The notes: generated by a model from the sequence alone, not told the origin. 64,000 nt of DNA from Albidovulum sp. (GCA_026989275.1 JALSJQ010000025.1:1-64000); one strand, 5' to 3'. Numbered from the stretch's first letter, positions 38,051 through 48,607 are shown. A program made the numbers and translations.

Positions 38051-39087
38051 AGACACTCGACATCCGCAACGTGGTCAAGCGCTACCCCAACGGCACCCTC
38101 GCGGTGAAAGGGGTCAATGTCGCCGTCGAGGAAGGGGAGCTGGTTGTCTTCGTCGGCCCGTCGGGGTGCGGCAAGTCCACGCTCCTGCGGATGATCGCCG
38201 GGCTCGAGGACGTGACGGAAGGCGAGATCGAGCTTGCCGGGCGCGTGGTCAACGATATCGAACCGGCCGAGCGCAACATCGCCATGGTGTTCCAGAACTA
38301 CGCGCTCTATCCGCACATGACGGTGCGCGGCAATCTTTCCTACGGGCTGCGGAATCGCGGTCTGCCGAAGGACGAGATCGCCCGCAAGGTGGCCGAGGCC
38401 GCGCGCATCCTCCAGATCGAGGAATATCTCGACCGCAAGCCGCGCCAGCTTTCGGGCGGCCAGCGCCAGCGCGTCGCCATGGGCCGTGCCATCGTGCGCG
38501 ATCCGGCGATTTTCCTGTTCGACGAGCCGCTTTCCAACCTCGACGCCAAGCTGCGCAACCAGATGCGTCTCGAGCTCAAGCAGCTGCAGAGGCGGCTCCG
38601 CACGGCGGCGATCTACGTCACCCACGACCAGGTCGAGGCGATGACGCTGGCAGATCGCATCGTCGTGCTCAATGCCGGAGAGGTCGAGCAGATCGGAACG
38701 CCCGAGGAGGTCTATGAAAGCCCGGCCTCGACCTTCGTCGCCGGTTTCATCGGCGCCCCGCCGATGAACCTGCTGGAAGTGGTCGTCGAAGGGGGAGTGG
38801 CGCTGGTCGGCGGGGAACGGGTCGCGGTCGCCTCCCGCCATGCCGGCCCGGCGATCCTCGGTATTCGCCCCGAGCGCGTGCAGATCGACCCCGAGGGGGC
38901 CCACGAGATGGAGGTCGAAGCCGTCGAGGAGCTGGGGGCGACCCGCCTCGTCCATGCCCGTCTCGGCAACCAGCCCTTCACCATCACCCAGGATGCCCGC
39001 GAAGCCCGCCCCGGCGACCGCTTCCGCGTGACGATCCCGCCCGGGGAGGTGAGCCTGTTCGACCGCGGAACCGGCCGGCGGATCTGA
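38047..39087 (+). CDS. ugpC: sn-Glycerol-3-phosphate ABC transporter ATP-binding protein
   Basis: A 346-residue ATPase of the MalK/UgpC class. Walker [10 protein letters not shown] is at 37-45, the signature is [14 protein letters not shown], Walker B is [16 protein letters not shown], and the switch histidine is in VTHDQ. A C-terminal OB-fold (TOBE) regulatory domain follows (GIRPERVQI). It completes the transporter. Confidence 0.93.
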   Translation: MKTLDIRNVVKRYPNGTLAVKGVNVAVEEGELVVFVGPSGCGKSTLLRMIAGLEDVTEGEIELAGRVVNDIEPAERNIAMVFQNYALYPHMTVRGNLSYGLRNRGLPKDEIARKVAEAARILQIEEYLDRKPRQLSGGQRQRVAMGRAIVRDPAIFLFDEPLSNLDAKLRNQMRLELKQLQRRLRTAAIYVTHDQVEAMTLADRIVVLNAGEVEQIGTPEEVYESPASTFVAGFIGAPPMNLLEVVVEGGVALVGGERVAVASRHAGPAILGIRPERVQIDPEGAHEMEVEAVEELGATRLVHARLGNQPFTITQDAREARPGDRFRVTIPPGEVSLFDRGTGRRI

Positions 39088-39160
39088 CCCTCCGGCGAGG
39101 GAAGCTGCGACAGACGGCTTGTCGTCCGCCATTGACAGGGGCGCACGGAGGATGGACCTT

Positions 39161-39721
39161 GTGCGCATGAGTGACTCGATCACGCCGAGGGAATGGATGG
39201 AGTCGACAGCCACCCTGGCCGTATCGTCATGGGGGATATGGCTCTTCGCCTTCGACCACGACCCTTCCGCGACGGCCTCCCTGCGCTGGGGGGCGCTTGC
39301 CGGGGCGCTGCTGACCCTGCTCCTCGCGGGGGTGACGGTGCGCTCCCTTCTGCAGAGAGGAAGGGCCGGTCCGATCATCGGTGCCTTTCTCGTCGGGGGC
39401 GTGGTGTTCACGCCGGCGGTGTTCGGCATGATGTTCATGGTGGCGATGGCAGGTTTCTTCCTCGTCGGCATGACGGGGGTGAGCGAATCGCAAGGCGGTT
39501 TCGTGATCGGTCTGGTGCTGCTCGGTCTTTTCCTCGCCGCCGGGGTCGTGGTGATGACCGCCCTTCTTTCCCTGGCCTTCGGGGTGGTCCTCGGCCGCAT
39601 CGGCCCGTTCCGGCCTTTTGGAGTCCTCGCGCTGGCCCGTATCCAGCTTCTGACCCTCTCTGCCGTTGTTCACGCGATGGTCATCGCCAACGCGTTTTTC
39701 GACGCCCGGCTCGTGCTCTGA
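39161..39721 (+). CDS. Hypothetical membrane protein with about four to five TM segments
   Basis: Not recognised. About 186 residues, mostly hydrophobic: TLAVSSWGIWLFAF, GALLTLLLAGVTV, IGAFLVGGVVFTPAVFGMMF, FVIGLVLLGLFLAAGVVVMT and LLTLSAVVHAMVIANAFF are likely membrane segments. A GTG at 39161 is preferred because GGAGGA lies eight bases upstream; ATG 39152 is too close to that site. It follows ugpC by 73 bases and converges on the ferredoxin gene. Confidence 0.6.
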   Translation: MRMSDSITPREWMESTATLAVSSWGIWLFAFDHDPSATASLRWGALAGALLTLLLAGVTVRSLLQRGRAGPIIGAFLVGGVVFTPAVFGMMFMVAMAGFFLVGMTGVSESQGGFVIGLVLLGLFLAAGVVVMTALLSLAFGVVLGRIGPFRPFGVLALARIQLLTLSAVVHAMVIANAFFDARLVL

Positions 39722-39769
39722 GCCGCACCTTCGGGGAAGGACCGGCCCCGGGCGGGGCGGATGCCGTCA

Positions 39770-40429
39770 TCACGGCGGATGGAAGGCGCGCATGTGGAAG
39801 GCGGCCTGTGCCTCCGGCCGGCCGGAAGCGCGCGAGAACGGACAGGCGGCGCGCACGCGGCAGCCTCCGCTCAGACAGGGCCGGCCTTCGTCGCGGTCGA
39901 GCCATTCATGGCAACGGGCGACATCATGGCCCGCACCAGACAACGCCCCGGCAGGACAGGCCGGGAGACAGGGGCGAGCCGTGCAATCGGCGCAGGGGGA
40001 AGGTGTCGGTGACGGCAGGGGGACGCGCTTCTTCAGGAGAAGGGCGCCTCTGAGGGAAAACCACAACCCCGCCGCACGATCGACGAGAAGGCCCACGGGC
40101 GAGGAATGCACCCGCCCCGTGGCCAGCGCCCAGCGGATGAAGGGCGGCGCCGGATCGTCGAAGGGAAAGCACGCGCCGGCGCCATGGGCGGCGGCGATGG
40201 TGCCGATGACCCGGTGCGACCAGCGATCGAGCGGGTCGGGAAGGCCGTCGCCCGCTTCGGGAGCAGCAGAGAAAACCGGCCAGAACCGCGCTTCGTCGGG
40301 TGCGACGAGCAGGATCGTGGCGGCAGTACCGACATGGGCCGTGTCGCCCGGTCCGGCGTGCAGCCCCCCGGCAAGCCGCAGGCCGGCGGCGGCGAGATCC
40401 TGCACCAGTGGCGCAAGCGCAGCGGTCAT
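39770..40429 (-). CDS. Small iron-sulfur (ferredoxin-like) protein
   Basis: A 219-residue protein with a cysteine pattern like that of epoxyqueuosine reductase-type 4Fe-4S proteins: Cys146, Cys149, Cys154 and Cys158 in [20 protein letters not shown], and a second set Cys173, Cys185, Cys190 and Cys196 ([20 protein letters not shown]). The N-terminal 135 residues lack an obvious cofactor motif. It overlaps the argB stop by four bases. Its function is unknown; electron transfer is inferred. Confidence 0.7.
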   Translation of the reverse strand: MTAALAPLVQDLAAAGLRLAGGLHAGPGDTAHVGTAATILLVAPDEARFWPVFSAAPEAGDGLPDPLDRWSHRVIGTIAAAHGAGACFPFDDPAPPFIRWALATGRVHSSPVGLLVDRAAGLWFSLRGALLLKKRVPLPSPTPSPCADCTARPCLPACPAGALSGAGHDVARCHEWLDRDEGRPCLSGGCRVRAACPFSRASGRPEAQAAFHMRAFHPP

Positions 40430-41298
40430 TCCTTCGGAGCGCTGCGGATGAGCGAGCCCGCGCCATGTTCGGTGAAAAGCTCGAGCAGCACCGCATTCGG
40501 CATTCGCCCGTCGAGGATCACCACCGCCCGCACCCCGCCCTCGAGCGCGGCCAGGGCCGTTTCCACCTTCGGAATCATGCCGCCGCTGATGGTGCCGTCG
40601 GCGATCATGGCCCGAACCTGTTCGGGAGAAAGCTGGGTGACGATCTCGCCGCCGGCATCCTTCACGCCGGGCACGTCGGTGAGGAGCAGCAGCCGGTCGG
40701 CCGCGAGGGCGGCGGCGATCGCCCCGGCGGCGGTGTCGCCGTTGACGTTGAACGTCTCCCCGTTCCTGCCGCTACCGATCGGTGCCACCACGGGGATGAA
40801 ATCCGCCCCGGCAAGGCAGCGCAGCACCTCGGGGTCGATCTCCTCCGGTTCGCCGACGAATCCGAGATCGGGATCGACCTGCCGGCAGATCATCAGGTTG
40901 GCATCCTTGCCCGAAAGGCCGACCGCCTTGCCGCCCTGGCCGTTGATCGCCTGGACGATGCGCTTGTTGATCCGCCCTGCCAGCACCATTTCGACCACCT
41001 CGACGGTGGCCGCGTCGGTGATCCGCCGGCCGTTGACGAAATCGGTGCGAATGCCGAGACGGCCGAGCATGTCGGAGATCATCGGCCCGCCGCCATGCAC
41101 GATCACCGGATTGACCCCGACCTGCTTCATCAGCACGATATCGCGGGCGAACTGGTCCATGGCCGCGTCATCGCCCATGGCGTTTCCGCCGAACTTGATG
41201 ACGATCACCGCGCCCTCGTAACGCTGGAGATAGGGCAGGGCTTCGGACAGGGTGCGGGCAGTGGCGATCCAGTCGCGTTTCATCGGACGTTTCCTCAT
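40426..41298 (-). CDS. argB: Acetylglutamate kinase
   Basis: A 290-residue amino-acid kinase of arginine synthesis; it phosphorylates N-acetylglutamate. Key motifs are [13 protein letters not shown] (Lys35), [12 protein letters not shown] near 68, and the C-terminal [18 protein letters not shown]. Starts at 41298 (GGAGAG upstream) and 41283 (GAGGAAA upstream) are both reasonable; 41298 was chosen. Confidence 0.94.
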   Translation of the reverse strand: MRKRPMKRDWIATARTLSEALPYLQRYEGAVIVIKFGGNAMGDDAAMDQFARDIVLMKQVGVNPVIVHGGGPMISDMLGRLGIRTDFVNGRRITDAATVEVVEMVLAGRINKRIVQAINGQGGKAVGLSGKDANLMICRQVDPDLGFVGEPEEIDPEVLRCLAGADFIPVVAPIGSGRNGETFNVNGDTAAGAIAAALAADRLLLLTDVPGVKDAGGEIVTQLSPEQVRAMIADGTISGGMIPKVETALAALEGGVRAVVILDGRMPNAVLLELFTEHGAGSLIRSAPKE

Positions 41299-41395
41299 GG
41301 CGGCTCTCCGCTTCCGCTCTTGTGCGGCGTCGGGGAGGTGATACCCTTTTCGCCGGTCGCCGGAAAGAGCGAACGGGAATGACAGGGAGAGGAAG

Positions 41396-42130
41396 ATGCC
41401 CGACAGGAAGACGCTGCTCCTGACGGGGGCGAGCCGCGGGATCGGCCATGCCACCGTCAAGAAGTTCTCGGCCGAGGGCTGGCGGGTGCTGACGGTATCG
41501 CGCCAGCCCTTCGATCCGCGTTGCCCGTGGCCGGGCGGCGAGGAGAATCACATTCGGCTCGATCTCTCCGACCCCGAACAGGTGATGGCGGCGCTGCCGG
41601 CGATCCGGGAAAAGCTGCCTGGCGGGCGGCTCGACGCCCTCGTCAACAATGCCGGCATCTCCCCCAAGGGCCCGAACGGAGAGCGGCTCAACACCCTCGA
41701 CACCGACCTCAGGACCTGGGGGCAGGTCTTCCACGTCAACTTCTTCGCGCCGATCGTGCTGGCCCGCGGCCTGAGGGAGGAACTTGCCGCCGCCAGGGGG
41801 GCGGTGGTCAACGTCACCTCCATCGCCGGCTCGCGTGTTCATCCCTATGCCGGTGCGGCCTACGCCACCTCCAAGGCCGCGCTTGCCGCGCTCACGCGGG
41901 AGATGGCCCATGATTTCGGCCCGATGGGCGTGCGGGTGAATGCGATTGCGCCGGGCGAGATCGAAACGGCGATCCTGTCGCCGGGGACGGAGAAGCTCGC
42001 CGAGAAGATCCCCCTGCGCCGCCTCGGCCAGCCCGAGGAAGTGGCGAACGTGATCTGGTTCCTCTGCACCGAAGGCGCGTCCTACGTTTCCGGAACCGAG
42101 ATCGAGATCAACGGTGCCCAGCATGTGTGA
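41396..42130 (+). CDS. Short-chain dehydrogenase/reductase
   Basis: A 244-residue classical SDR. The cofactor motif TGASRGIG is at 10-17, NNAG near 84-87, and the catalytic triad is Ser142, Tyr156 and Lys160 (YATSK). The C-terminus ends in the FabG-like [11 protein letters not shown]. The substrate is not evident. It diverges from argB and converges on 3-hydroxybutyryl-CoA dehydrogenase. Confidence 0.9.
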   Translation: MPDRKTLLLTGASRGIGHATVKKFSAEGWRVLTVSRQPFDPRCPWPGGEENHIRLDLSDPEQVMAALPAIREKLPGGRLDALVNNAGISPKGPNGERLNTLDTDLRTWGQVFHVNFFAPIVLARGLREELAAARGAVVNVTSIAGSRVHPYAGAAYATSKAALAALTREMAHDFGPMGVRVNAIAPGEIETAILSPGTEKLAEKIPLRRLGQPEEVANVIWFLCTEGASYVSGTEIEINGAQHV

Positions 42131-42139
42131 GCGGTGGCC

Positions 42140-42160
42140 GGGCGGGGAAAACGGCCGCCC
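42140..42160. terminator. Hairpin between convergent SDR and hbd genes
   Basis: GGGCGG / CCGCCC inverted repeat with a 9-base A-containing loop, in the 33 bases between two convergent stop codons. It would serve the SDR transcript (followed by TTCTC) and perhaps both. Confidence 0.4.
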
Positions 42161-42163
42161 TTC

Positions 42164-43048
42164 TCAGCGCGTCGGCACCGGCTCCTCGCCGCGATAGTCG
42201 TAGAAGCCGCGCCCGGTCTTGCGCCCATACCACCCGGCCTCGACATATTTCACCAGCAACGGGCAGGGGCGATACTTGGTGTCGGCCAGCCCGTCATGGA
42301 GCACGTTCATGATGGCGAGGCAGGTGTCGAGACCGATGAAGTCGGCAAGCTCCAGCGGGCCCATCGGGTGGTTGGCGCCGAGCTTCATCGCCGTGTCGAT
42401 CGACCGCACCGAGCCGACGCCTTCATAAAGGGCATAGACCGCCTCGTTGATCATCGGGATCAGGATCCGGTTGACGATGAAGGCGGGGTAGTCCTCGGCG
42501 GTGACCGGCGTCTTGCCGAGGCGGAGAACGGCGGTCCTGACCGTCTCGAAGGTCTCGTCGGAGGTGGCGATGCCGCGGATGAGCTCGACCAGCTTCATCA
42601 CCGGCACCGGGTTCATGAAGTGCAGCCCCATGAACATCTCCGGCCTGTCGGTGCGCGAGGCAAGGCGGGTGATCGAGATCGAGGAGGTGTTGGTGGTGAG
42701 GATGGTGTGCTTCCGCAGATGGGGCGTCAGATCCTCGAAGATGGCGGTCTTGATCGATTCGCGCTCGGTCGCAGCCTCGATCACGAGATCGGCCTTGCCG
42801 ATGGCGGGCAGCTCGAGCGTCGGGTGGATGCGGGAGAGAGCCGCCTGCCTGTCGTCCTCGGTGATGCGCTCCTTGCTCACCTGACGCGCAAGGTGGCGCT
42901 CGATGTTGGCCAGAGCCCGGTCGAGCGCCTCGCGCGAGATGTCCTGCAGGGTGACCTCGAAGCCGCTCTGGGCGAAGATCTGGGCAATGCCGTGGCCCAT
43001 CTGGCCGGCACCGATCACGCCGACGGTGGTAATGTCCCGCTCGCTCAT
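42164..43048 (-). CDS. hbd: 3-Hydroxybutyryl-CoA dehydrogenase
   Basis: A 294-residue NAD(P)-dependent enzyme interconverting 3-hydroxybutyryl-CoA and acetoacetyl-CoA, in fatty-acid or polyhydroxybutyrate metabolism. The Rossmann motif [14 protein letters not shown] is at 10-23, catalytic motifs are NTSSISIT and [15 protein letters not shown], and the C-terminal [19 protein letters not shown] is diagnostic. GGAGGCAGCC lies before the start. Confidence 0.93.
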   Translation of the reverse strand: MSERDITTVGVIGAGQMGHGIAQIFAQSGFEVTLQDISREALDRALANIERHLARQVSKERITEDDRQAALSRIHPTLELPAIGKADLVIEAATERESIKTAIFEDLTPHLRKHTILTTNTSSISITRLASRTDRPEMFMGLHFMNPVPVMKLVELIRGIATSDETFETVRTAVLRLGKTPVTAEDYPAFIVNRILIPMINEAVYALYEGVGSVRSIDTAMKLGANHPMGPLELADFIGLDTCLAIMNVLHDGLADTKYRPCPLLVKYVEAGWYGRKTGRGFYDYRGEEPVPTR

Positions 43049-43122
43049 GGCTGCCTCCGTTGCTGCGGCGGCACAATAGGCGCGGCGGCGCTCCCTGTTC
43101 AAGCCTCTTCGGGCCGTGAAAA

Positions 43123-44148
43123 ATGCCGAGGATTTTATCCGTTAGCTCTTTGGTAAGACCCGTGCGCTATGCCGGATCCCGTGCCTGCGCGGCGAAAGGC
43201 GCCTGCCGCGCGGCACGTGCGGCAACTGGCGAAATCTGCAATCGGCGAAAGGGCGAGAGCTTGCGCGCATGGCTCGAAAAGGCGGTGGGGATCTGGCGGG
43301 AGTCGGTCCCGGTCGATGAAGAGCGGACCTTCCGGCTCGGCAGCGGGCGGCTGACATTCCGCGGCGAAGCGCCCGACCCGGCGCGGCCCTGGATCCTCTG
43401 TCTCGGCGGAAGCGAGAGCCGGGGCCGCGGCGGGGTGGTGCCCTGGCCGCTTCTTCTGGCCCGGGAGAGCGGGTTGCAGGTCGTCAATCTGGCCTATCCC
43501 AATGCCGGTCTCGATCTGGTGCTGCGCGATCCCGAGCGCCTCGCCTTGTGCCGGCCGGCGCGGGCGCTGATCATCCAGATCACCGGCGCGCATCTTCTCT
43601 CGAACCGTTTCTACCGCGTGCATCCATGGCGCAACGACCGCTTCCTCGACGCATCCGCGGCGCTCCGCAAGCTCTATGCCGAGGTCGATTTCACCGAGTT
43701 CGCCTTCGTTCGCCACATGCTGCAGCGGCTCCATGCCGTCGATCCGCAGCGTTTTCGCGTGGTTGCGGACGAGCTTTCCGCCGCCTGGCTCGCGCGCATG
43801 CGCCAGCTGATGGCCGAAGCCACGGGGCCGGTCTTCGGCTTCTGGTTCGCGCCCCTTGCTCCGCCCGGGAAACCGGCGCGGCTGATGGCGCCGGATGACG
43901 GGACGAGCCCGCTTTTCGTCGATCGCGCCCGGCTTGCCCTCCTTGCGAGCGAGGGGCTCAAGCTTGTCGAGCTTGCATGGGGGCGCTCCTCTCCGGCCGA
44001 CACGGCCTTCCCCTTCCCTTCCCGAGCGACCGGGCGCAAACGCTGGCCGGACCAGGCCGATCAGGACAGGGCGGCATCGGTGCTCCTGGACATGCTTGCC
44101 GAAACCGGGGTCGTCGCGCCCGGAAAGTCCCGAGGTGCCGCCCGTTGA
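43123..44148 (+). CDS. DUF6473 domain protein
   Basis: About 341 residues. It carries the pattern I recognise from DUF6473 proteins of Rhodobacterales: [48 protein letters not shown] and [19 protein letters not shown]. The GGSE / NAG arrangement recalls SGNH-type hydrolases, but activity is unproven. The N-terminus is uncertain: residues 1 to about 45 are Cys/Arg/Ala-rich and atypical, and a TTG at 43261 with AAGGGCGAGAG before it is an alternative start. It diverges from hbd. Confidence 0.75.
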   Translation: MPRILSVSSLVRPVRYAGSRACAAKGACRAARAATGEICNRRKGESLRAWLEKAVGIWRESVPVDEERTFRLGSGRLTFRGEAPDPARPWILCLGGSESRGRGGVVPWPLLLARESGLQVVNLAYPNAGLDLVLRDPERLALCRPARALIIQITGAHLLSNRFYRVHPWRNDRFLDASAALRKLYAEVDFTEFAFVRHMLQRLHAVDPQRFRVVADELSAAWLARMRQLMAEATGPVFGFWFAPLAPPGKPARLMAPDDGTSPLFVDRARLALLASEGLKLVELAWGRSSPADTAFPFPSRATGRKRWPDQADQDRAASVLLDMLAETGVVAPGKSRGAAR

Positions 44149-44193
44149 GCGTGCTGGCATGGCCGCATGGGCGGGCCGGCCGTAGCAGCACGC
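44149..44193 (+). terminator. Nested hairpin right after the DUF6473 stop codon
   Basis: An 8-bp outer stem (GCGTGCTG / CAGCACGC, 44149-44156 with 44186-44193) encloses an inner 5-bp stem (GGCCG / CGGCC, 44161-44165 with 44177-44181). It begins at the base after the stop codon. No T-run follows, so it may be a structured mRNA end rather than an intrinsic terminator. Confidence 0.45.
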
Positions 44194-44896
44194 CGTCCGG
44201 CATCGGTTCGGCTCCTCGAGTGCCCCGCGCGGGTCTGCGGCCACGAAGGCCCCGCGGGCGCAGGCCGGGGCACGGCAGGCAGAGCACAGCAGACGGGCAC
44301 AAGGGTTCCTGCAGGGCCAGACCAGAGCCCAGGGGCGCGGCAGGTGACACGGGTCGGTAGAGGGCGAAAGGGGCACCACAAGCTGGTCCGAATTGGCAGA
44401 GGTTGGCAGAGGAAGGCGTGCGGCCGTGGACTTTCGGCCTGGTGGGCATTCAATCCGGCGGGCGTTCGACCCGGTGCGCATTCTGCCTGGTGTGGATTCG
44501 GCCCCCTTCGGCCCCAAGGGGTGGTCGCATCCCCGGCCTGCCGCCCCCCTCGGGAAGGATCGGGGACACCGCGCTCGCCGTCGCGCTTCCGGCCCAGCCC
44601 TGCCGCGTTCCCGGTCCGACCGCGTTCCGGCTCGGCTTCGCTCTGTCCCGGCTGCCCCCCGCCCAACCTTGCCCCGGCCGAAGCTGCCACGCGCTCCGGC
44701 TCGGCCTTGTGCCCCCGGCTCGTCACCGGTCCCCGGTCCGGTCTCGCCCCGGTTCGAACCTGCCACGCGCCACGCCCTGACCTCACCCCGTCCCGGCTGT
44801 CCTCCGGCCCGGTCCCGCCTCGCGCGGGGGCGCCCACTCATTGCATCTGCATCGGGCTGTGGGTAAGCCTCTCCTGATCCGGACAAGGAGGACGCC
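44194..44896. other. Long gap with degenerate repeats, no gene
   Basis: About 700 bases upstream of glutaryl-CoA dehydrogenase. Every frame translates to low-complexity Arg/Pro/Gly or Arg/Ala text, which argues against coding. It contains a 10-base tandem duplication, a run of about 17-base degenerate units and a C-rich stretch with recurring CCGG-rich motifs (described separately). The gcdH promoter should lie near the right end. Confidence 0.55.
44393..44513. repeat. Degenerate short tandem repeats
   Basis: At 44393-44412 the decamer TTGGCAGAGG occurs twice in tandem. At 44428-44513 about five units of 15-18 bases follow one another: GGACTTTCGGCCTGGTGG, GCATTCAATCCGGCGGG, CGTTCGACCCGGTGC, GCATTCTGCCTGGTGTG and GATTCGGCCCCCTTCGG. 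They share a pattern of G-N-(A)TTC followed by a GC-rich GGTG-like half. Confidence 0.5.
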
Positions 44897-46123
44897 ATGA
44901 CCGATGCACGCACACCGCTTCGCCCGAAGGACGCTCCCGATCTGGGCGCTTTCGACTGGGCCGACCCGCTGCGGCTCGACGAACGGCTCACGGAAGAGCA
45001 ACGCATGATCCGGGATGCCGCCCGGGCCTATGCGACCGACCGGCTGATGCCGCGGGTGCTCGAGGCCTTCCGCGACGAGAAGACCGACCCCGCCATCTTT
45101 CGCGAAATGGGCGAAATGGGCCTTCTCGGCATCACCCTGCCCGAGAAATGGGGCGGCAGCGATGCCGGCTATGTCGCCTACGGCCTCGTCGCGCGCGAGA
45201 TCGAGCGGGTCGATTCGGGCTACCGGTCCATGATGAGCGTGCAGTCCTCGCTGGTGATCTACCCCATCCATGCCTATGGTTCCGAAGAGCAGCGCGCGCG
45301 TTTTCTCCCCGGTCTCGCTTCGGGAAGGCTGATCGGCTGTTTCGGGCTGACGGAACCGGATTCGGGGTCCGATCCGGGGTCGATGAAGACCCGGGCCGAA
45401 AAGACCGCCGACGGCTACCGGCTGACCGGCACCAAGATGTGGATCTCGAATGCGCCGATCGCCGATGTGTTCGTGGTCTGGGCAAGGTCCGAGGCGCATG
45501 GCGGACGGATCCGCGGCTTCCTTCTCGAAAAGGGGATGAAGGGGCTGTCCGCACCGAAGATCGAGGGCAAGATGAGCCTGCGCACCTCCATCACCGGCGA
45601 GATCGTGATGGAAGGGGTCGAGGTGGGGGAAGAGGCGTTGCTGCCCCATGGGGAAGGGCTCAAGGCGCCCTTCGGCTGTCTCAACCGGGCCCGTTACGGC
45701 ATCGGTTGGGGGGCCATGGGCGCTGCCGAGTTCTGCTGGCATGCGGCCCGGCAATACGGGCTCGACCGCAGCCAGTTCGGGCGCCCGCTCGCGGCAACGC
45801 AGCTTTTCCAGAAGAAGCTCGCCGACATGCAGACCGAGATCGCCCTCGGCCTCGAGGCGGCGCTTCGGGTCGGGCAGCTGATGGACGAGGCCCGGGCCGC
45901 TCCCGAAATGATCTCGCTCCTCAAGCGCAACAATGTCGGCAAGGCGCTCGAAATCGCCCGCATGGCCCGCGACATGCACGGGGGCAACGGCATCTCGCTG
46001 GACTTCCATGTCATCCGCCATCTGCTCAATCTCGAGACCGTCAACACCTACGAGGGCACGCACGACATTCACGCCCTCATTCTCGGTCGTGCCCAGACCG
46101 GCCTGCAGGCCTTCACCTGCTGA
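44897..46123 (+). CDS. gcdH: Glutaryl-CoA dehydrogenase-type acyl-CoA dehydrogenase
   Basis: A 408-residue flavoenzyme converting glutaryl-CoA to crotonyl-CoA in lysine and tryptophan breakdown. [20 protein letters not shown] and [17 protein letters not shown] are typical of the glutaryl-CoA subgroup, as is the C-terminal [20 protein letters not shown], with the catalytic Glu386. GGAGGACGCC precedes the start. It is followed by a fused E1 gene on the same strand. Confidence 0.9.
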   Translation: MTDARTPLRPKDAPDLGAFDWADPLRLDERLTEEQRMIRDAARAYATDRLMPRVLEAFRDEKTDPAIFREMGEMGLLGITLPEKWGGSDAGYVAYGLVAREIERVDSGYRSMMSVQSSLVIYPIHAYGSEEQRARFLPGLASGRLIGCFGLTEPDSGSDPGSMKTRAEKTADGYRLTGTKMWISNAPIADVFVVWARSEAHGGRIRGFLLEKGMKGLSAPKIEGKMSLRTSITGEIVMEGVEVGEEALLPHGEGLKAPFGCLNRARYGIGWGAMGAAEFCWHAARQYGLDRSQFGRPLAATQLFQKKLADMQTEIALGLEAALRVGQLMDEARAAPEMISLLKRNNVGKALEIARMARDMHGGNGISLDFHVIRHLLNLETVNTYEGTHDIHALILGRAQTGLQAFTC

Positions 46124-46230
46124 GGCGGACGGACCGGGAGCGGCCGTCTTTCGCGTCGCGTTCGAACGGCTTGTCGGCGACGCCCGGTTCTGCTGTCGTC
46201 GGCCGGGTGATTGCAAAGGGGGAGGACGCC

Positions 46231-48459
46231 ATGCCCGAAGAACGACTCGACGCCTTGTGGCGGCGGTTCCTCGAGCGGGTCGAAAGCGGGGACCTGCCGC
46301 CGCGCCCTCCGGGGCTGCGGCCGGTACCGGAGGATTTCGCCACACTCGGCCCGGTACTCTTTCGCGCGCAGCTCCTTTCGCGGCTTCTCGACATCCTGGC
46401 CCGCCGGCTTCAGCCGGAGGGACGGGTCTTCTACACCATCGCCTCGGCCGGCCATGAAGGCACCGCCGCCCTTGCCGCGCCGCTGAAGACGGGCGACATG
46501 GCGTTTCTCCATTATCGCGACGGAGCCTTTCTCGTCGCTCGGGCGCTCCTTGCCGAGGCCCGCGGAGAGCCCGCACCGGACGATATCGTGCGCGACATGG
46601 CCCTCTCCTTCACCGCCGCGAAGGACGACCCGGTTTCGGGCGGCCGCCACAAGGTGCTGGGCACGGCCGCGCTTCTCGTCCCGCCCCAGACATCGACCAT
46701 CGCGTCCCACCTGCCGAAGGCGCTCGGGGCCGCTTTCTCGATCCCGTTGGCGCGGCGGCTCGCACCCGAGGGCCGCGTGCTGGCCGATGACGGGATCGCG
46801 CTCGCTTCCTTCGGGGACGCCTCCGCCAATCATTCGACGGCCCAGGGAGCCTTCAACGCCGCCCAGTGGATCCGCCATCGCGGCCTGCCCTTGCCGCTCC
46901 TTTTCGTCTGCGAGGACAACGAGCTCGGCATTTCGGTGCCGACACCGCGGGGCTGGATCGAAGCCGCCTTCGCGGCGCGGCCCCATCTCTTCTACATACG
47001 GGCCGACGGGGCCGATCTGGCCGACAGCCTTGCCGCGGCCCGCGATGCCGTGGCCCGGGTGCGCCGTGGTCGGCCGGTCTTCCTGCACCTCGCGACCGTG
47101 CGGCTCGGCGGCCATGCCGGCTCCGATGTCGAGAGTGCCTATCTGCCGCGCGCCGAAATCGCCGCCCAGGATGAGCGCGACCCGCTTCTGCACTCGGCGC
47201 GGCTCCTGATTGAGGAAGGGGGACTCGCCCGGAGCGAGATCGTCGCGATGGCCCGGGCGGCCGAGGAGGAAGTGACGGCGAAGATGCTGGCGGCGACGCG
47301 GCGGCCGCCCCTTGAGACGGCGGAGGAGGTGATGGCGTCGATTCCGCCCTTCCCGCCCGCTGCCCGCGGGGAGAAGACCGGCGGCCGGCCGGCGACCCTG
47401 CCCGCCGGAGAGGGAGAGCGGCTGACACTGGCCCGTGCGCTCAATCTCACCCTTGCCGAGGCGCTCTCCGAGCGGCCCGAGATCGTGCTTCTGGGCGAGG
47501 ATGTCGGTCGCAAGGGCGGCGTCTATGGCATCACCCGCGGGCTTCAGGCGCGTTTCGGCCAGAGCCGGGTGATGGACACACTTCTCGACGAACAGACCAT
47601 CCTCGGAACCGCCATCGGCCTCGCCCATAACGGTTTCCTGCCCGTGCCCGAGATCCAGTTCCTTGCCTACTTCCATAACGCGGAGGACCAGATCCGGGGT
47701 GAGGCGGCGACGCTCTCCTTCTTCTCGAACCGGGCTTTCGCCAATCCGATGGTCGTGCGGATCGCCGGTCTCGGCTACCAGAAGGGGTTCGGCGGCCATT
47801 TCCACAACGACAACTCCATCGCCGTGCTGCGGGACATTCCCGGCATCGTCCTTGCCTGCCCGTCCCGGGCGGACGAAGCGGCGGCGATGCTGCGCGAGGC
47901 GCTGCGACTGGCGCGGGAGGAGCGGCGGGTGGTGATCCTTCTCGAGCCGATCGCCCTTTACAACGAGCGTGATCTGCTCGTGCCGGGTGACGGCGGCTGG
48001 AGCTTTCCGCTGCCCCCGGCCGGCGCGCGCATCGCGCTCGGCGCGATCGGCGTGCATGATCCCGGGCCGGTGGGGGCGACGGAGAAGGCGGCCGGGGCCT
48101 TCGACATCGCCCTTGTCGGCTACGGCAACGGGCACCGGCTCTGCCGGCAGGTGCAGCACGACCTTGCCGAGAGCGGGGTGCGGGCTCGGGTGATCGATCT
48201 GCGCTGGCTGGCGCCGCTTCCCGTGCAGGCGGTGGTGGATGCCGCCGCGCCCTGCCGCGAGGTGCTGGTGGTGGACGAATGCCGCCCCGCGGGCAATGTC
48301 GCCGAGGGGCTGGTGACGGGGTTCGCCGAGAAGGCCGGACGTTGCATCCACCGGCTCTCGGCGGCCGACAGCTTCATCGCCACCGGCCCGGCCCATGCCG
48401 CCACGCTGCCTTCGCGCGAACGGATACGCGCTCGTGCGCTGGCGTTGCTCGGAAGCTGA
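46231..48459 (+). CDS. Fused 2-oxoacid dehydrogenase E1 alpha-beta component
   Basis: A 742-residue thiamine-diphosphate enzyme with both E1 halves in one chain. The alpha half (1 to about 380) has the ThDP motif from GDASANHST at 195 to CEDNELG. A Pro/Gly-rich linker (about 375-400) leads to the beta half, which has EIVLLGEDVGRKGGVYGIT and DTLLDEQTILGTAIGLAHN. Such fused E1s decarboxylate branched-chain or related 2-oxoacids. No E2 or E3 gene is next to it. The start has GGGGGAGGACGCC before it. The substrate may be linked to gcdH through lysine or 2-oxoadipate catabolism, which is a guess from position. Confidence 0.88.
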   Translation: MPEERLDALWRRFLERVESGDLPPRPPGLRPVPEDFATLGPVLFRAQLLSRLLDILARRLQPEGRVFYTIASAGHEGTAALAAPLKTGDMAFLHYRDGAFLVARALLAEARGEPAPDDIVRDMALSFTAAKDDPVSGGRHKVLGTAALLVPPQTSTIASHLPKALGAAFSIPLARRLAPEGRVLADDGIALASFGDASANHSTAQGAFNAAQWIRHRGLPLPLLFVCEDNELGISVPTPRGWIEAAFAARPHLFYIRADGADLADSLAAARDAVARVRRGRPVFLHLATVRLGGHAGSDVESAYLPRAEIAAQDERDPLLHSARLLIEEGGLARSEIVAMARAAEEEVTAKMLAATRRPPLETAEEVMASIPPFPPAARGEKTGGRPATLPAGEGERLTLARALNLTLAEALSERPEIVLLGEDVGRKGGVYGITRGLQARFGQSRVMDTLLDEQTILGTAIGLAHNGFLPVPEIQFLAYFHNAEDQIRGEAATLSFFSNRAFANPMVVRIAGLGYQKGFGGHFHNDNSIAVLRDIPGIVLACPSRADEAAAMLREALRLAREERRVVILLEPIALYNERDLLVPGDGGWSFPLPPAGARIALGAIGVHDPGPVGATEKAAGAFDIALVGYGNGHRLCRQVQHDLAESGVRARVIDLRWLAPLPVQAVVDAAAPCREVLVVDECRPAGNVAEGLVTGFAEKAGRCIHRLSAADSFIATGPAHAATLPSRERIRARALALLGS

Positions 48460-48534
48460 GAAGGATGGCATGCCTTGCCCCGGGATGCGGTGCGGATACC
48501 GGGAGGCATGCGGCATGCACCGGACAGGAACGGG

Positions 48535-48561
48535 GAAGACAGAACGAACCGGTCTGTCTTC
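48535..48561. terminator. Hairpin between convergent E1 and merP genes
   Basis: A perfect 9-bp stem (GAAGACAGA / TCTGTCTTC) with a 9-base loop lies 75 bases after the E1 stop and 47 bases from the merP stop. Position and symmetry suit a bidirectional terminator. Confidence 0.5.
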
Positions 48562-48607
48562 GCGGCGCGGCAGGGGCCTTCCGCCCCGCGGCTTCTTCGG
48601 ACTGCCT

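Noticed and set aside
44149-44896. CRISPR array in the repetitive gap.
   Set aside because: Units are 10 to 18 bases, degenerate and unspaced, without conserved repeats and unique spacers, and no cas genes are present.
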